DNA of 56,146 nucleotides from Candidatus Omnitrophota bacterium (lineage in GTDB: Bacteria; Ratteibacteria; UBA8468; B48-G9; DTJG01): NCBI GenBank assembly GCA_023484085.1, contig JAMDAS010000025.1, positions 1 through 56,146 on the forward strand. The letters are read 5' to 3'. Position numbers and translations under genes: made by a program. The notes beneath the pieces were generated by a model that saw nothing but the letters and a program-made list of their open reading frames with translations, was not told the DNA's origin and made no database searches. Shown here one piece after another: positions 9,476 through 17,036 of the stretch (position 1 is its first letter; every line of letters starts with the position of its first letter).

Positions 9476-9912
9476 CTCATCACTATGACCAAAACCATCC
9501 GGCATATTCATGCCCTGGACCTATTTCTGCTTATTCCTGGGCGAAAAAGGTTATGGAATACGCTATTTCAGTTATTCCCACAAAAAAACTTTATATGGGA
9601 CTGCCGACTTACGGTTATGATTGGGACCTTTCCGGCGAAGGTAAACATTTCGGTCGTAGTTTCCGGGAAATAGAAGAGATTTCCACAAAATATAAAATTA
9701 AGCCCATTTGGGATAAAGAACACTGCGAATTTCATTTTAACTATACTACCGATTGTGGTAAACCAAAAGAGATTTGGTTTTCTAATAAGGACAGTTTTTC
9801 TTGTTTATTAGACATTGTTTTGGAAAAAAACATATCTGGTATCTCAATATGGGTTTTGGCTGACGAAGACCCCGGTGTGTGGAATACAATCGTAGAAAAG
9901 TTAAAAACCTGA
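9475..9912 (+). pseudogene. GH18 glycosidase gene remnant (C-terminal third)
   Basis: From the IS21 right end the frame reads HHYDQNHPAYSCPGPISAYS, then KLYMGLPTYGYDWDLSG and ISGISIWVLADEDPGVW. These are the C-terminal landmarks of YaaH/chitinase-like GH18 enzymes (AYDxH...PGP, LGIPxYGYDW, GxSxWVLG). The N-terminal half with the catalytic DxxDxDxE motif is missing. The frame continues upstream into the IS (from 9310), but that part is antisense istA sequence, not GH18. The missing 5' half is not found on the other side of the element (6621-6998), so the insertion was accompanied by deletion or rearrangement. About 145 codons survive without internal stops, so the loss looks fairly recent. Confidence 0.8.
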
Positions 9913-10026
9913 ATGTCTGTACGGACCTTATTGATTTACAACTACCGGAATTATTGAAATGAAAATTTGTAGAATTAAAAAAATATATAAAGAAAAATAT
10001 ATTTTATGATAAAATAATTCACTACA

Positions 10027-10653
10027 ATGCAAAAGAAAAAATTTATGCGGGTGTACCAGTTTAGAGTTACATTGAATGAAATCAATCCTTTGATTTGGCG
10101 TCAAATTCATGTTCCTGAATCCTATTCTTTCTGGGATTTGCATATTGCAATTCAGGATGTAATGCCATGGAAAGATTATCATCTTCACGAATTTAAGATA
10201 GTTAACCCTAAAACCAGCAATGTAGTGCGGATAGGTATTCCTGATGAAGAAGACCTAATAGAAGAAACGGAATGTCCCTTATTACCAGGATGGAATCTTA
10301 ATATTTTAGATTACTTTTCTCTGAATAACACAAAAGCCGATTATCTATATGATTTTGGTGATAACTGGCAACATACCATAATTTTGGAGAAAATATTGCC
10401 TAAAAAAGATGGAGTGAAATACCCTGTATGCATTGCTGGTGAAAGAGCCTGCCCACCTGAAGATTGTGGGGGAATAGGCGGATATTTTGAATTTTTGGAA
10501 GCCATCAATAATTCTTATCACGAACAACATGAAGAAATGCTTACATGGACAGGTGGAAAATTTGACCCTGAATATTTTGAACCACGCAAAGTCAAATTCT
10601 GGAATCCTCATATACGATTTAAGATTGCATTTGGAGATAAGAAAAGAATATAA
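10027..10653 (+). CDS. Plasmid pRiA4b ORF-3-like protein
   Basis: The 208-residue protein matches the pRiA4b ORF-3 family (PF07929): VYQFRVTLNEINPLIWRQI at the start, DLHIAIQDVMPWKDYHLHEF, then YLYDFGDNWQHTIILEK (about residue 120) and the conserved CPPEDCGGIGGY cluster. The family is common on plasmids and in accessory regions; its function is not established. The Cys/His residues could bind metal. The start at 10027 has no ribosome site, and the second ATG (10045, MRVYQFRV) fits the usual family N-terminus better. It is isolated between the GH18 remnant and the ImmA/IrrE gene, and has no sign of damage. Confidence 0.85.
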   Translation: MQKKKFMRVYQFRVTLNEINPLIWRQIHVPESYSFWDLHIAIQDVMPWKDYHLHEFKIVNPKTSNVVRIGIPDEEDLIEETECPLLPGWNLNILDYFSLNNTKADYLYDFGDNWQHTIILEKILPKKDGVKYPVCIAGERACPPEDCGGIGGYFEFLEAINNSYHEQHEEMLTWTGGKFDPEYFEPRKVKFWNPHIRFKIAFGDKKRI

Positions 10654-10901
10654 CATATCCAAGTAATTCTTTTTCATGATATATAAAAACAGGAAGAGAA
10701 CGAAATTTTGTAATAAAATAATATGTTATTGGACACCAGAGGCAATTTCAAAAAAGGATAAAACATCATACAAAATATGAATTAGAAAATGTTGCAAAAG
10801 CAATACTGATTTCTTCCGAACAGATAATGTTAATTTTGCTTAAATGATGAGGAATAAAAAGAATGATTGATGTAATTACAATTAAAAGATAAAATATAAA
10901 G

Positions 10902-12047
10902 ATGAATCGGGTTGAAATTAATCCTAATCTTATACGCTGGGCTTATGAACGTGCTGGGTATGTTGTTACTGATTTAGAACGCAAATTTCCAAAATTATTG
11001 GCTTGGGGACGTGGCGAAACATATCCAACCCTAAAACAGATTGAATCTTTTGCCAAAGCCACACACACGCCTGTGGGTTATTTCTTTCTTCAAGAACCAC
11101 CTGTTGAGAAAATACCAATTCCTGATTTTCGCACAATTGAAAAAAAAGGTTTCAGCCATCCATCTCCTGATTTGTTGGATACTATATATATCTGTCAGCA
11201 ACGTCAAGAATGGTACAGAGATTATGCCCGTTTTGCCGGTGAAAAACCATTGAGTCTTGTTGGTTCTATCCGTTTGGACGATAACATTATTTTGACAGCG
11301 ACAAAAATTCGTAACATACTAAACTTTGATGTAGAGGAACGGCACCAGATGTTAACATGGACAGATGCACTTCGGCATTTTATTGAGCAGGCAAATAATG
11401 TTGGTATTTTGGTAATGTGCAATAGTGTAGTTAATAACAATAACCATAGACACCTGGACCCTGAAGAATTTCATGGATTTGCCATAGCGGATAATCTTGC
11501 TCCATTAATATTTATCAATGGAGGAGATACCAAATCCGCACAGATGTTTACATTGGCACACGAACTTGCTCATATTTGGTTAGGCCAATCCGCAGTTTCC
11601 AATGCTCAACTCGATATTGTTCCAAATCAACATACAGAACGCTGGTGCAATCAAGTGGCTGCTGAATTATTGGTGCCACTTGATTTAATGAAACAAGAAT
11701 ACAAAAAAACTGCCGACCTGCAAAATGAGGTCAACCGATTGGCAAAATATTTCAAGGTCAGTACCCTAGTAATTTTACGTCGCATCTATGATGCAGGAAA
11801 ACTTACAGACGAAAAATTTCAGGATGCTTATCAACGAGAAATTAAACGCTTAGTCACAATTCCCCGGGGAACAGGCGGTGATTTTTATTTAACGTTGGGT
11901 ACACGTATGAGTAAACGTTTTACCAAAGCCCTAATCTCTAGTACATTAGAGGGGCGAACATCGTTTACTGAATCGTTTAGATTGCTTGGCGTAAAAAAAA
12001 TGGAGACCTTTAATCATCTTAGTCAAGATTTGGGGGTACATAAATAA
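10902..12047 (+). CDS. ImmA/IrrE-family metallopeptidase with N-terminal helix-turn-helix-like domain
   Basis: Residues 1-65 resemble the degenerate XRE-type domain that starts COG2856 proteins (LIRWAYERAGY, then WGRGETYPTLKQIESFAKATHTPVGYFFL). At residues 217-227 FTLAHELAHIWLG carries the zinc-protease HExxH (H220, E221, H224), followed by NQVAAELLVP, which holds the third-ligand glutamate. Such proteins cleave repressors or antitoxins to derepress genes. The stop overlaps the next start (TAATG). The partner is a DUF4411 PIN-like gene, a pairing seen widely and usually read as a toxin-antitoxin-like module. The protease looks intact while the partner is truncated. Confidence 0.92.
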   Translation: MNRVEINPNLIRWAYERAGYVVTDLERKFPKLLAWGRGETYPTLKQIESFAKATHTPVGYFFLQEPPVEKIPIPDFRTIEKKGFSHPSPDLLDTIYICQQRQEWYRDYARFAGEKPLSLVGSIRLDDNIILTATKIRNILNFDVEERHQMLTWTDALRHFIEQANNVGILVMCNSVVNNNNHRHLDPEEFHGFAIADNLAPLIFINGGDTKSAQMFTLAHELAHIWLGQSAVSNAQLDIVPNQHTERWCNQVAAELLVPLDLMKQEYKKTADLQNEVNRLAKYFKVSTLVILRRIYDAGKLTDEKFQDAYQREIKRLVTIPRGTGGDFYLTLGTRMSKRFTKALISSTLEGRTSFTESFRLLGVKKMETFNHLSQDLGVHK

Positions 12048-12322
12048 TGGCATATATTCTCGATGCCGATGTTTTTATTAGCGCAAAAAATTTACACTAT
12101 GGGCTGGATTTTTGTCCGGCTTTTTGGAACTGGCTCATTAAAGAAAATGCAACTGGAAATTTATATAGTATTGAAAAAGTTGGTGATGAGGTTTTTGCAC
12201 TCGAAGATGATTTATCAAAATGGGCAAAAACTCTAAGTTCCAGTTTTTTTCTTAAACCTGATGCTAGCATAGTTGCAGCGTTAGCTGAAGTTAGTACTTG
12301 TATACTGTTCCCCATTAGTTGA
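12047..12322 (+). pseudogene. DUF4411 (PIN-like) protein, 3'-truncated
   Basis: MAYILDADVFISAKNLHYGLDFCPAFWNWL, then SIEKVGDEV, DLSKWA and FFLKPDASIVAALAEVS follow the N-terminal half of DUF4411 closely, including the first PIN acidic residues (D6, D8, and E in the EKVGDE stretch). Full-length members run to about 160-170 residues with a C-terminal VVTHE...IPD..C block. Here homology stops after AALAEVS, and seven unrelated codons lead to a stop at 12320. The following sequence (cattagttgagcaggtag) does not resume the gene in any frame, so a deletion or insertion junction lies near 12297. The product is probably inactive. Confidence 0.75.
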
Positions 12323-12425
12323 GCAGGTAGAATAAGTGTAGAATTGCGTTGTGCCATAATAAATCTATCCCAAGAAAAATCATTGTATCAAAATTAATAT
12401 TCATTTCCATCAAATCTCTTGAAAA

Positions 12426-12434
12426 TGCTATAAT
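12426..12434 (+). promoter_or_regulatory. Extended -10 promoter for the 12494 gene
   Basis: TGCTATAAT is an exact extended -10 (TGnTATAAT), 59 bp upstream of the ATG at 12494. No good -35 is present, as is usual for extended -10 promoters. It also marks the DUF4411 remnant and the 12494 gene as separate units. Confidence 0.5.
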
Positions 12435-12493
12435 TAGTAAAATTTATTAAGATAAATATATTAAAAAGGGAAAATCCCATTAAGGAATAAAAC

Positions 12494-12940
12494 ATGAAAA
12501 TAGAATTTACCAAAGAACAATTTGAGATTTTATTAAAGGTGACATATTTCGGGAATTGGATGGCAAATGCTCATCGTACAGAGGAACAAATTAAAAAATA
12601 TGAGGAAATGGAAGATTATATTTTTTCTTTTGCTAAACAGTTTGGATTTGATAAATATGTTGATGATGAAGAAAGCGAAAAGAGAAAATTTTATCCAACA
12701 AGAATATTTGAAGAGGAAACTGACATACAAGAATTAATTGAAGAATATGATAAAGAAACTTTTTGGGATGAACTAATTAACCGTCTTGGCGAACGAGATT
12801 TTTACAAAAAATATGGAATAGAAAAAATCAAAAAAATGAACAGGGATGAGCGGTTTAAAAAATTAAATGAATGTATTAATGACTGGATAGATGAAATTAA
12901 CCAATATGGTATAGATAGGCTAAAAATTGTTAAAGATTAA
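12494..12940 (+). CDS. Conserved hypothetical small acidic protein
   Basis: This 148-residue protein is not recognised with confidence. It is highly charged and probably all-helical. The opening MKIEFTKEQFEILLKVTYFGNWMANA resembles short hypothetical proteins seen in anaerobic bacteria. It has no signal peptide or membrane segment. An aaggaataaaac ribosome site precedes the ATG. It sits immediately upstream of the tRNA-Ser gene (7 bases from stop to tRNA). Coding is supported by the ribosome site, the upstream extended -10 and the length of the clean frame. Confidence 0.75.
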   Translation: MKIEFTKEQFEILLKVTYFGNWMANAHRTEEQIKKYEEMEDYIFSFAKQFGFDKYVDDEESEKRKFYPTRIFEEETDIQELIEEYDKETFWDELINRLGERDFYKKYGIEKIKKMNRDERFKKLNECINDWIDEINQYGIDRLKIVKD

Positions 12941-12947
12941 ACAGCCT

Positions 12948-13030
12948 GGAGGGTTAGGCTAACGGTAAGTCAGCGGACTTGAAATCCGCCGTCCTTTTCG
13001 GACATGGGGGTTCAAATCCCTCACCCTCCG
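12948..13030 (+). tRNA. tRNA-Ser (UGA anticodon)
   Basis: The acceptor stem is GGAGGGT pairing with ACCCTCC, with discriminator G at 13030. The anticodon stem-loop GCGGA-CTTGAAA-TCCGC gives anticodon TGA, which reads UCA serine codons. A long variable arm (GTCC-TTTT-CGGAC) is typical of serine tRNAs, and the T-arm is GGGGG-TTCAAAT-CCCTC. CCA is not encoded. The last 19 bases plus 7 downstream bases are repeated at 13171-13196, so this tRNA is, or was, a recombination site. Confidence 0.95.
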
Positions 13031-13037
13031 ATTAGTA
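13012..13037 (+). repeat. Direct repeat, copy 1 (tRNA-Ser 3' end, att-like)
   Basis: Twenty-six bases spanning the 3' end of the tRNA and running 7 bases past it recur exactly at 13171-13196. Integrases commonly recombine at tRNA 3' ends and leave such repeats at the element borders. No integrase gene is visible between or near the copies. Confidence 0.75.
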
Positions 13038-13050
13038 ATCTTCATTGAAA

Positions 13051-13180
13051 AGGGATTTGAACTTGAGCGAAGTAAGTGAATTGTGAGTAGGCGTAACAAT
13101 TCACAGCGCTTGTCCGACAAGTAGTGTGGCGGAAATGGCCGACCCCGAGCGTAGTGGGAGCGAGGGGCGCTCAAATCCCT
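13051..13180. repeat. Foldback element between the tRNA-Ser repeats
   Basis: AGGGATTTGA (13051-13060) is the inverted complement of TCAAATCCCT at 13171-13180, and also of the tRNA copy at 13012. GAGCG inside the left arm pairs with CGCTC inside the right. Within lie a perfect hairpin GTGAATTGT/ACAATTCAC (13076-13084 with 13096-13104) and CTTGTC/GACAAG. No open frame of interest is present. It looks like a small mobile or structured repeat derived from the tRNA end. Confidence 0.6.
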
Positions 13181-13196
13181 CACCCTCCGATTAGTA
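13171..13196 (+). repeat. Direct repeat, copy 2 (partial tRNA-Ser 3' end)
   Basis: This is an exact 26-bp copy of 13012-13037 without the rest of a tRNA, as expected for the distal attachment site of a tRNA-targeting element or its excision scar. The preceding base differs, which sets the repeat boundary. Confidence 0.75.
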
Positions 13197-13251
13197 GGTA
13201 TATTCCGAGCACATTCTTAACACTTTTTTAAGGAATATTTTTTCAATTTAC

Positions 13252-13280
13252 TTGATACGTATGTATTTATGTTGTATAAT
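13252..13280 (+). promoter_or_regulatory. Sigma70-type promoter of the XRE/ImmA-like pair
   Basis: TTGATA (13252-13257), a 17-bp spacer and TATAAT (13275-13280) lie 28 bp upstream of the ATG at 13308. The perfect palindrome ATACGTAT (13255-13262) overlaps the -35 edge and could be an operator for the XRE protein encoded immediately downstream (autoregulation, inferred). Confidence 0.8.
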
Positions 13281-13307
13281 TATCACAACAATACAAAAGG
13301 GGGAAAT

Positions 13308-13697
13308 ATGACTAAAATTCAGACAGATACGTTTGGACGATTTTTTGAATCCTTGCGGCAGCTAGAACATTTGACTTTGCGGGAATTTTGTCGAAAAGCT
13401 CATGCTGATCCGGCAAATATCAGCCGTATGGAACGAGGTGCAATATTTCCACCTAAAAATCACGAAATTCTTGAACGATATGCCATAGCTCTTGGTCTTC
13501 AGGAAGGCACAGATAATTGGTATAGATTTTTTGATCTCGCTGCAGTAGCACAAGGTATTGTGCCTAAAGATATACTTTCTGATCAAGAACTTAAAAAATC
13601 TTTGCCTGCATTTTTTCGTACATTGCGTGGCCAGAAACCTACACCTGAAGAAATGAAGCGCATTGCAGAAAAAATAAGAAAAGGCGGACATGATTAA
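13308..13697 (+). CDS. XRE-family helix-turn-helix regulator
   Basis: The 129-residue protein has an N-terminal XRE domain (FFESLRQLEHLTLREFCRKAHADPANISRMERGAIFP, about residues 10-46) and a C-terminal extension ending in a basic helix. A longer frame opens at 13269, but aaaagggggaaat directly before the ATG at 13308, together with the promoter at 13252-13280 (whose start point would fall after 13269), fixes the start here. The stop overlaps the next start (TAATGG). XRE proteins paired with an ImmA/IrrE gene typically repress their own operon and are relieved by the protease. Confidence 0.92.
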   Translation: MTKIQTDTFGRFFESLRQLEHLTLREFCRKAHADPANISRMERGAIFPPKNHEILERYAIALGLQEGTDNWYRFFDLAAVAQGIVPKDILSDQELKKSLPAFFRTLRGQKPTPEEMKRIAEKIRKGGHD

Positions 13698-14155
13698 TGG
13701 AGCTACAAAGTTTTAAGGCGCCATTTATTACTCCAGAGGAAGCATGGAATGAGGCTGATCGGGTTCGTTCTATTTCCTGGCCTTCGGGTAAAGTTCCAAT
13801 AGACATTGAAGAAATTCTTGGGCATTTTATCCTTCATAAAGATATTTATAAAAGTATTAATCATGCCTCTATTAAAGAATGGATTGAATTTGTTCAATTT
13901 ATGCCAGAAGACCAATATGCTTACATTGAGCAGCATGCCTATGAATTTGCCGGACGACTGCTTGTTCCAACTGACAGATTAAAGCAGGAATTGTATCAGG
14001 CATATAGAAAAGCTAAGGAAGCAGGTTTTATGGATTGGGAAAAATCCGGGGATGCGGCAAGGGAGTACATCGCAAGTTCCATATGTAGAGTTTTTGGAGT
14101 TTCGAGTGCCGTAATTGAGAAAAGAATAATTAGAGAACAACATAAATTAGAATAG
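13697..14155 (+). CDS. ImmA/IrrE-like protein with the HExxH centre deleted
   Basis: The start (FKAPFITPEEAWNEADRVRS, SGKVPIDIEEIL) and end (DEWIEFVQ-like IKEWIEFVQFMPEDQYAYIEQ, AYEFAGRLLVP) match compact ImmA/IrrE proteins that follow XRE genes. Full-length relatives have roughly 50-60 residues between DIEEIL and GHFILHKD, ending in the active-site AHELGH. Here DIEEIL runs straight into GHFILHKDIY (about residues 36-50), so the catalytic His and Glu are gone while the frame is kept. The third-ligand region (YEFAGRLLVP) remains. The product is predicted to be proteolytically dead. It is coupled to the XRE gene by a 1-base overlap. Confidence 0.82.
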   Translation: MELQSFKAPFITPEEAWNEADRVRSISWPSGKVPIDIEEILGHFILHKDIYKSINHASIKEWIEFVQFMPEDQYAYIEQHAYEFAGRLLVPTDRLKQELYQAYRKAKEAGFMDWEKSGDAAREYIASSICRVFGVSSAVIEKRIIREQHKLE

Positions 14156-14289
14156 GATATTTTATATTTGCTAATATTATATATTACCAATATAATCATA
14201 GCATAACTGAAAATAAACTCAAAGACCGCCTTTCATCTCCGCCCTGTCAGACCGGGGACTTCCCGGCGGTTGAGTTAAAGGAAATCAAT

Positions 14290-15390
14290 ATGAAATTCAA
14301 TGGTATTAATAACGGATTTGCCAATATAGCAAGGTTGTCAGATGCAGAAACAAGAATAATAACCGCAGAAAACGTTTATGGAGAAAAAGGCCTGGGTGGA
14401 ATGGCAGAAGTTTCAGATATACCCCAGGAGGAAGTTGTTAAAATAGGACAGAAGTGGGATGGACCTAATTCTTGTGCAAGAGACCTTGGAAAAAAATGGA
14501 AGGTCCGTCCCTGTATTACCCTTCCTTCAAAAAGCACCACGACAATTATGGATATTGACGGGCAGGGCTGTATCCAGCATATATGGATAACCGTTGACAG
14601 CAAGGTATACAGGGATTTGATAATCCGTATTTACTGGGATAATGAAAAAAATCCAAGTGTTGAAGTGCCCGTTGGGGATTTTTTTTGTAATGGCTTTAAT
14701 ACCAGGACTAACATACTTTCAATTCCAATCAACGTAAATCCTTCAGGAGGGTTTAATTGTTACTTCCCTATGCCATTTAAAAAACACGCCAAAATAACTG
14801 TTGAAAACAGGGCTCCTTTTGACCAGGGTGGATTCTTTTATGCAATAACGTATGCTTTAACCCAAATAGATAATGACGAAGCATATTTTCATGCTCAGTT
14901 TAGAAGAAAAAATCCTCTAATCTATATGGAGGATTACGTTATTCTTGACAACGTTAAGGGACAGGGCCACTATGTTGGAACAGGGATTGCCTGGCAGCAG
15001 AATAACAGCGGATGGTGGGGTGAAGGGGAAATAAAAATATTTTTGGATGGAGATAAGGAATTTCCCACAATCTGTGGAACAGGGACTGAAGACTATTTTG
15101 GAGGAGCATGGGGCTTTGGGCAGAATTTTAGTGCTCCATTTCTTGGATATCCCTCAGGCATCTGTGATGGAAAACCTGGTAACAGGCACATACTTTACAG
15201 GTTTCATATAATGGATCCTATCCGTTTCAAAAAAGACATCAAGGTAATCATCCAGGCAATTGGCTGGCGCAGTGGAGGCAGGTATCTTCCCTTGCAGGAT
15301 GACATATCCTCAGTAGCGTACTGGTACCAGACTGAACCGCATAATGAATTTCCGGCACTTGGCAGCCATGATGAGTTAGAGGTTATCTAA
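14290..15390 (+). CDS. GH172 (DUF2961) glycoside hydrolase
   Basis: The 366-residue protein has the DUF2961 hallmarks: PSKSTTTIMDIDGQGCIQHIW, VPVGDFFCNGF, MPFKKHAKITVEN, GWWGEGEIKIFLDGD and GTGTEDYFGGAWGF. The family is now GH172, with activities on fructofuranose-type and arabinofuranose-type linkages. The glutamates at about 245 (WGEGE) and 267 (TEDYF) correspond by position to the catalytic pair described for family members (alignment by eye). No signal peptide is visible, so it acts in the cytoplasm or by unknown export. A taaaggaaatcaat ribosome site precedes the ATG. It converges on cobT with a 4-base overlap of the gene ends. Substrate unknown. Confidence 0.92.
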   Translation: MKFNGINNGFANIARLSDAETRIITAENVYGEKGLGGMAEVSDIPQEEVVKIGQKWDGPNSCARDLGKKWKVRPCITLPSKSTTTIMDIDGQGCIQHIWITVDSKVYRDLIIRIYWDNEKNPSVEVPVGDFFCNGFNTRTNILSIPINVNPSGGFNCYFPMPFKKHAKITVENRAPFDQGGFFYAITYALTQIDNDEAYFHAQFRRKNPLIYMEDYVILDNVKGQGHYVGTGIAWQQNNSGWWGEGEIKIFLDGDKEFPTICGTGTEDYFGGAWGFGQNFSAPFLGYPSGICDGKPGNRHILYRFHIMDPIRFKKDIKVIIQAIGWRSGGRYLPLQDDISSVAYWYQTEPHNEFPALGSHDELEVI

Positions 15391-16445
15391 ATTTTTTTTG
15401 AGACGCTGGCACTTTCAAAGGTCGCCATTTCATTAAGTATTTTCAGACTCACGTCGACAAAACCTATACCAAGAGCAGCACCTGTTCCTTCACCGAGTCT
15501 CATGTCAAGATTGAAAAGAGGCTTTAACCCAAGATAATCAAGTATTATTTTATGACCGGGTTCTACTGAATAGTGGCTTGCAATGATGAAATCCCTGACT
15601 TTTGGCTCAATAAGTGCTGCAAGCAGCGCTGCCGCGCCGGAAATAAATCCATCTATGACGATAGGAATCCTGAAGTAGGCGCCGGCAAGAATAATTCCTG
15701 TCATGCCGCCAATCTCAAATCCCCCTATTTTTGAAAGTATGTCAATACCATCTTTGGAATTTGGTTTTCTTTTTTTTAGTCCTTCCTTGATAACCCGTAT
15801 CTTGTTGTTTAGCAATGTATCATCAATGCCCGTGCCTCTTCCAGTGACAATTTTCACAGATTTGCCTGTCACAAATGCTGTAATTGCTGAAGACGGGGTT
15901 GTATTTCCTATTCCCATTTCTCCTGTTCCAACAATATCAAGTCCGTTTTTAATCTCGTCTTCCACAAGTTCAATGCCTGTCTCTATGGATTTTATTGCCT
16001 CCTGTTTTGTCATTGCATCTTCTTTAAAGAAATTTTTTGTTCCGAAATTTATTTTTTTGTCTTTAAAATTTGGACTGTCGCTTTTAATCTTTTCCTTTAC
16101 ACCTATGTCAACAACTATAACCTTGCAGCCTGTATATTTTGAAATGACATTTATTCCTGCACCGCCGCCAAGGAAGTTATAGACCATCTGGGGGGTTACT
16201 TCCTGGGGATATGCGCTGACGTTTTCTTCTACAATTCCATGGTCTCCTGCCAAAGTAAAAACAGTCTTTTTTTCAATTTTGGGATATTCTTTTTCTGTTA
16301 TCCCTGCTACCTGTTTTGCAATTTCTTCAAGCCTTCCAAGGCTTCCCTGGGGTTTGGTGAGGTTATCAAGATGTTTTTGTGTTTTTTCCATAACGGTTTT
16401 ATTTAATTCTCCTACCCCCTTTTTTATTTTTTCCATTTTTTCCAT
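15387..16445 (-). CDS. cobT: Nicotinate-nucleotide--dimethylbenzimidazole phosphoribosyltransferase (CobT)
   Basis: CobT makes alpha-ribazole phosphate from the lower-ligand base and nicotinate mononucleotide, for the final assembly of cobalamin. The 352-residue protein carries LTKPQGSLGRLE near the N-terminus, TLAGDHGI, GTGEMGIGNTT, GGFEIGGMTG and the C-terminal MRLGEGTGAALG with the catalytic glutamate. Length is normal. It is the last gene of the minus-strand cobalamin cluster, 39 bases after cobU. No cobS or cobC is in the window, so nucleotide-loop assembly must be completed elsewhere. Confidence 0.97.
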   Translation of the reverse strand: MEKMEKIKKGVGELNKTVMEKTQKHLDNLTKPQGSLGRLEEIAKQVAGITEKEYPKIEKKTVFTLAGDHGIVEENVSAYPQEVTPQMVYNFLGGGAGINVISKYTGCKVIVVDIGVKEKIKSDSPNFKDKKINFGTKNFFKEDAMTKQEAIKSIETGIELVEDEIKNGLDIVGTGEMGIGNTTPSSAITAFVTGKSVKIVTGRGTGIDDTLLNNKIRVIKEGLKKRKPNSKDGIDILSKIGGFEIGGMTGIILAGAYFRIPIVIDGFISGAAALLAALIEPKVRDFIIASHYSVEPGHKIILDYLGLKPLFNLDMRLGEGTGAALGIGFVDVSLKILNEMATFESASVSKKI

Positions 16446-16484
16446 TTCTTTCTCCTTTTTAAAATAAGTTTGGACTGTCTTTAA

Positions 16485-17009
16485 TTATTTATTCTTAATT
16501 TTTACCGGTATGCCGGCAGTCATAAGATATACCTCATCACTTTTTTTTGCAATAGTCTGGTGAACCCTGCCCATTATATCCCTGAATTCTCTTGCAATTT
16601 TATTGGTTGGGACTATTCCGGAACCTACTTCTGTAGAAACGATTATCACGGAGGAATTTATTTTTTTGGCAGATTCCATTATTTTGTTCGCCTCTTCCAT
16701 TATGTTTTTTTCTTTGTACTTTTTCATCATCAGATTTGATACCCATAGAGTAAGACAATCAATAATGACAGATTTTGCAGAGGTGATTTTTTCCAAAGCC
16801 AATGAAAGATTATAATATTCCTCAATGGTTTTCCATTTTGCAGGCCTGATTTTTTTATGATTCAGGACTCTTTCTTTCATTTCCCTGTCCTGTGGATTAC
16901 ACGTTGCGATAAAGGAAACGTTTTTGGAAATTTTATTTGCCAGGGCAACCGCAAAACTGCTTTTTCCGCTTCGTGCCCCGCCTATAATAAAGATTATCTT
17001 TTTTTTCAT
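16485..17009 (-). CDS. cobU: Adenosylcobinamide kinase/adenosylcobinamide-phosphate guanylyltransferase (CobU)
   Basis: The 174-residue protein starts with the P-loop IIGGARSGKSSFA (residues 9-20) and continues with SFIATCNPQDREMKERVLNHKKIRP and IIDCLTLWVSNL, the CobU/CobP pattern. The enzyme phosphorylates and then guanylylates adenosylcobinamide, activating it for joining to the nucleotide loop. It sits between cobT (downstream) and a glycosidase gene whose stop is 27 bases upstream. aggagaaaaaaatg gives a clear ribosome site. The size is typical and all expected motifs are present. Confidence 0.97.
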   Translation of the reverse strand: MKKKIIFIIGGARSGKSSFAVALANKISKNVSFIATCNPQDREMKERVLNHKKIRPAKWKTIEEYYNLSLALEKITSAKSVIIDCLTLWVSNLMMKKYKEKNIMEEANKIMESAKKINSSVIIVSTEVGSGIVPTNKIAREFRDIMGRVHQTIAKKSDEVYLMTAGIPVKIKNK

Positions 17010-17036
17010 TTTTTTCTCCTTGCCTCTTCAGGGTTC

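Noticed and set aside
12097-12357. Minus-strand frame opposite the DUF4411 remnant
   Set aside because: Shadow of the truncated gene, with no ribosome site or family match.
12959-13183. Minus-strand frame across the tRNA-Ser and its repeat
   Set aside because: It is a translation of tRNA and foldback sequence.
13269-13307. Upstream start of the XRE gene
   Set aside because: Lies at and before the -10 TATAAT, upstream of the expected transcript start; ATG 13308 has a strong ribosome site.
14221-14289. GC-rich hairpin before the GH172 gene as a riboswitch
   Set aside because: CTCAA..ACCGCC/GGCGGTTGAG can pair with a bulge, but nothing else supports a defined RNA class.
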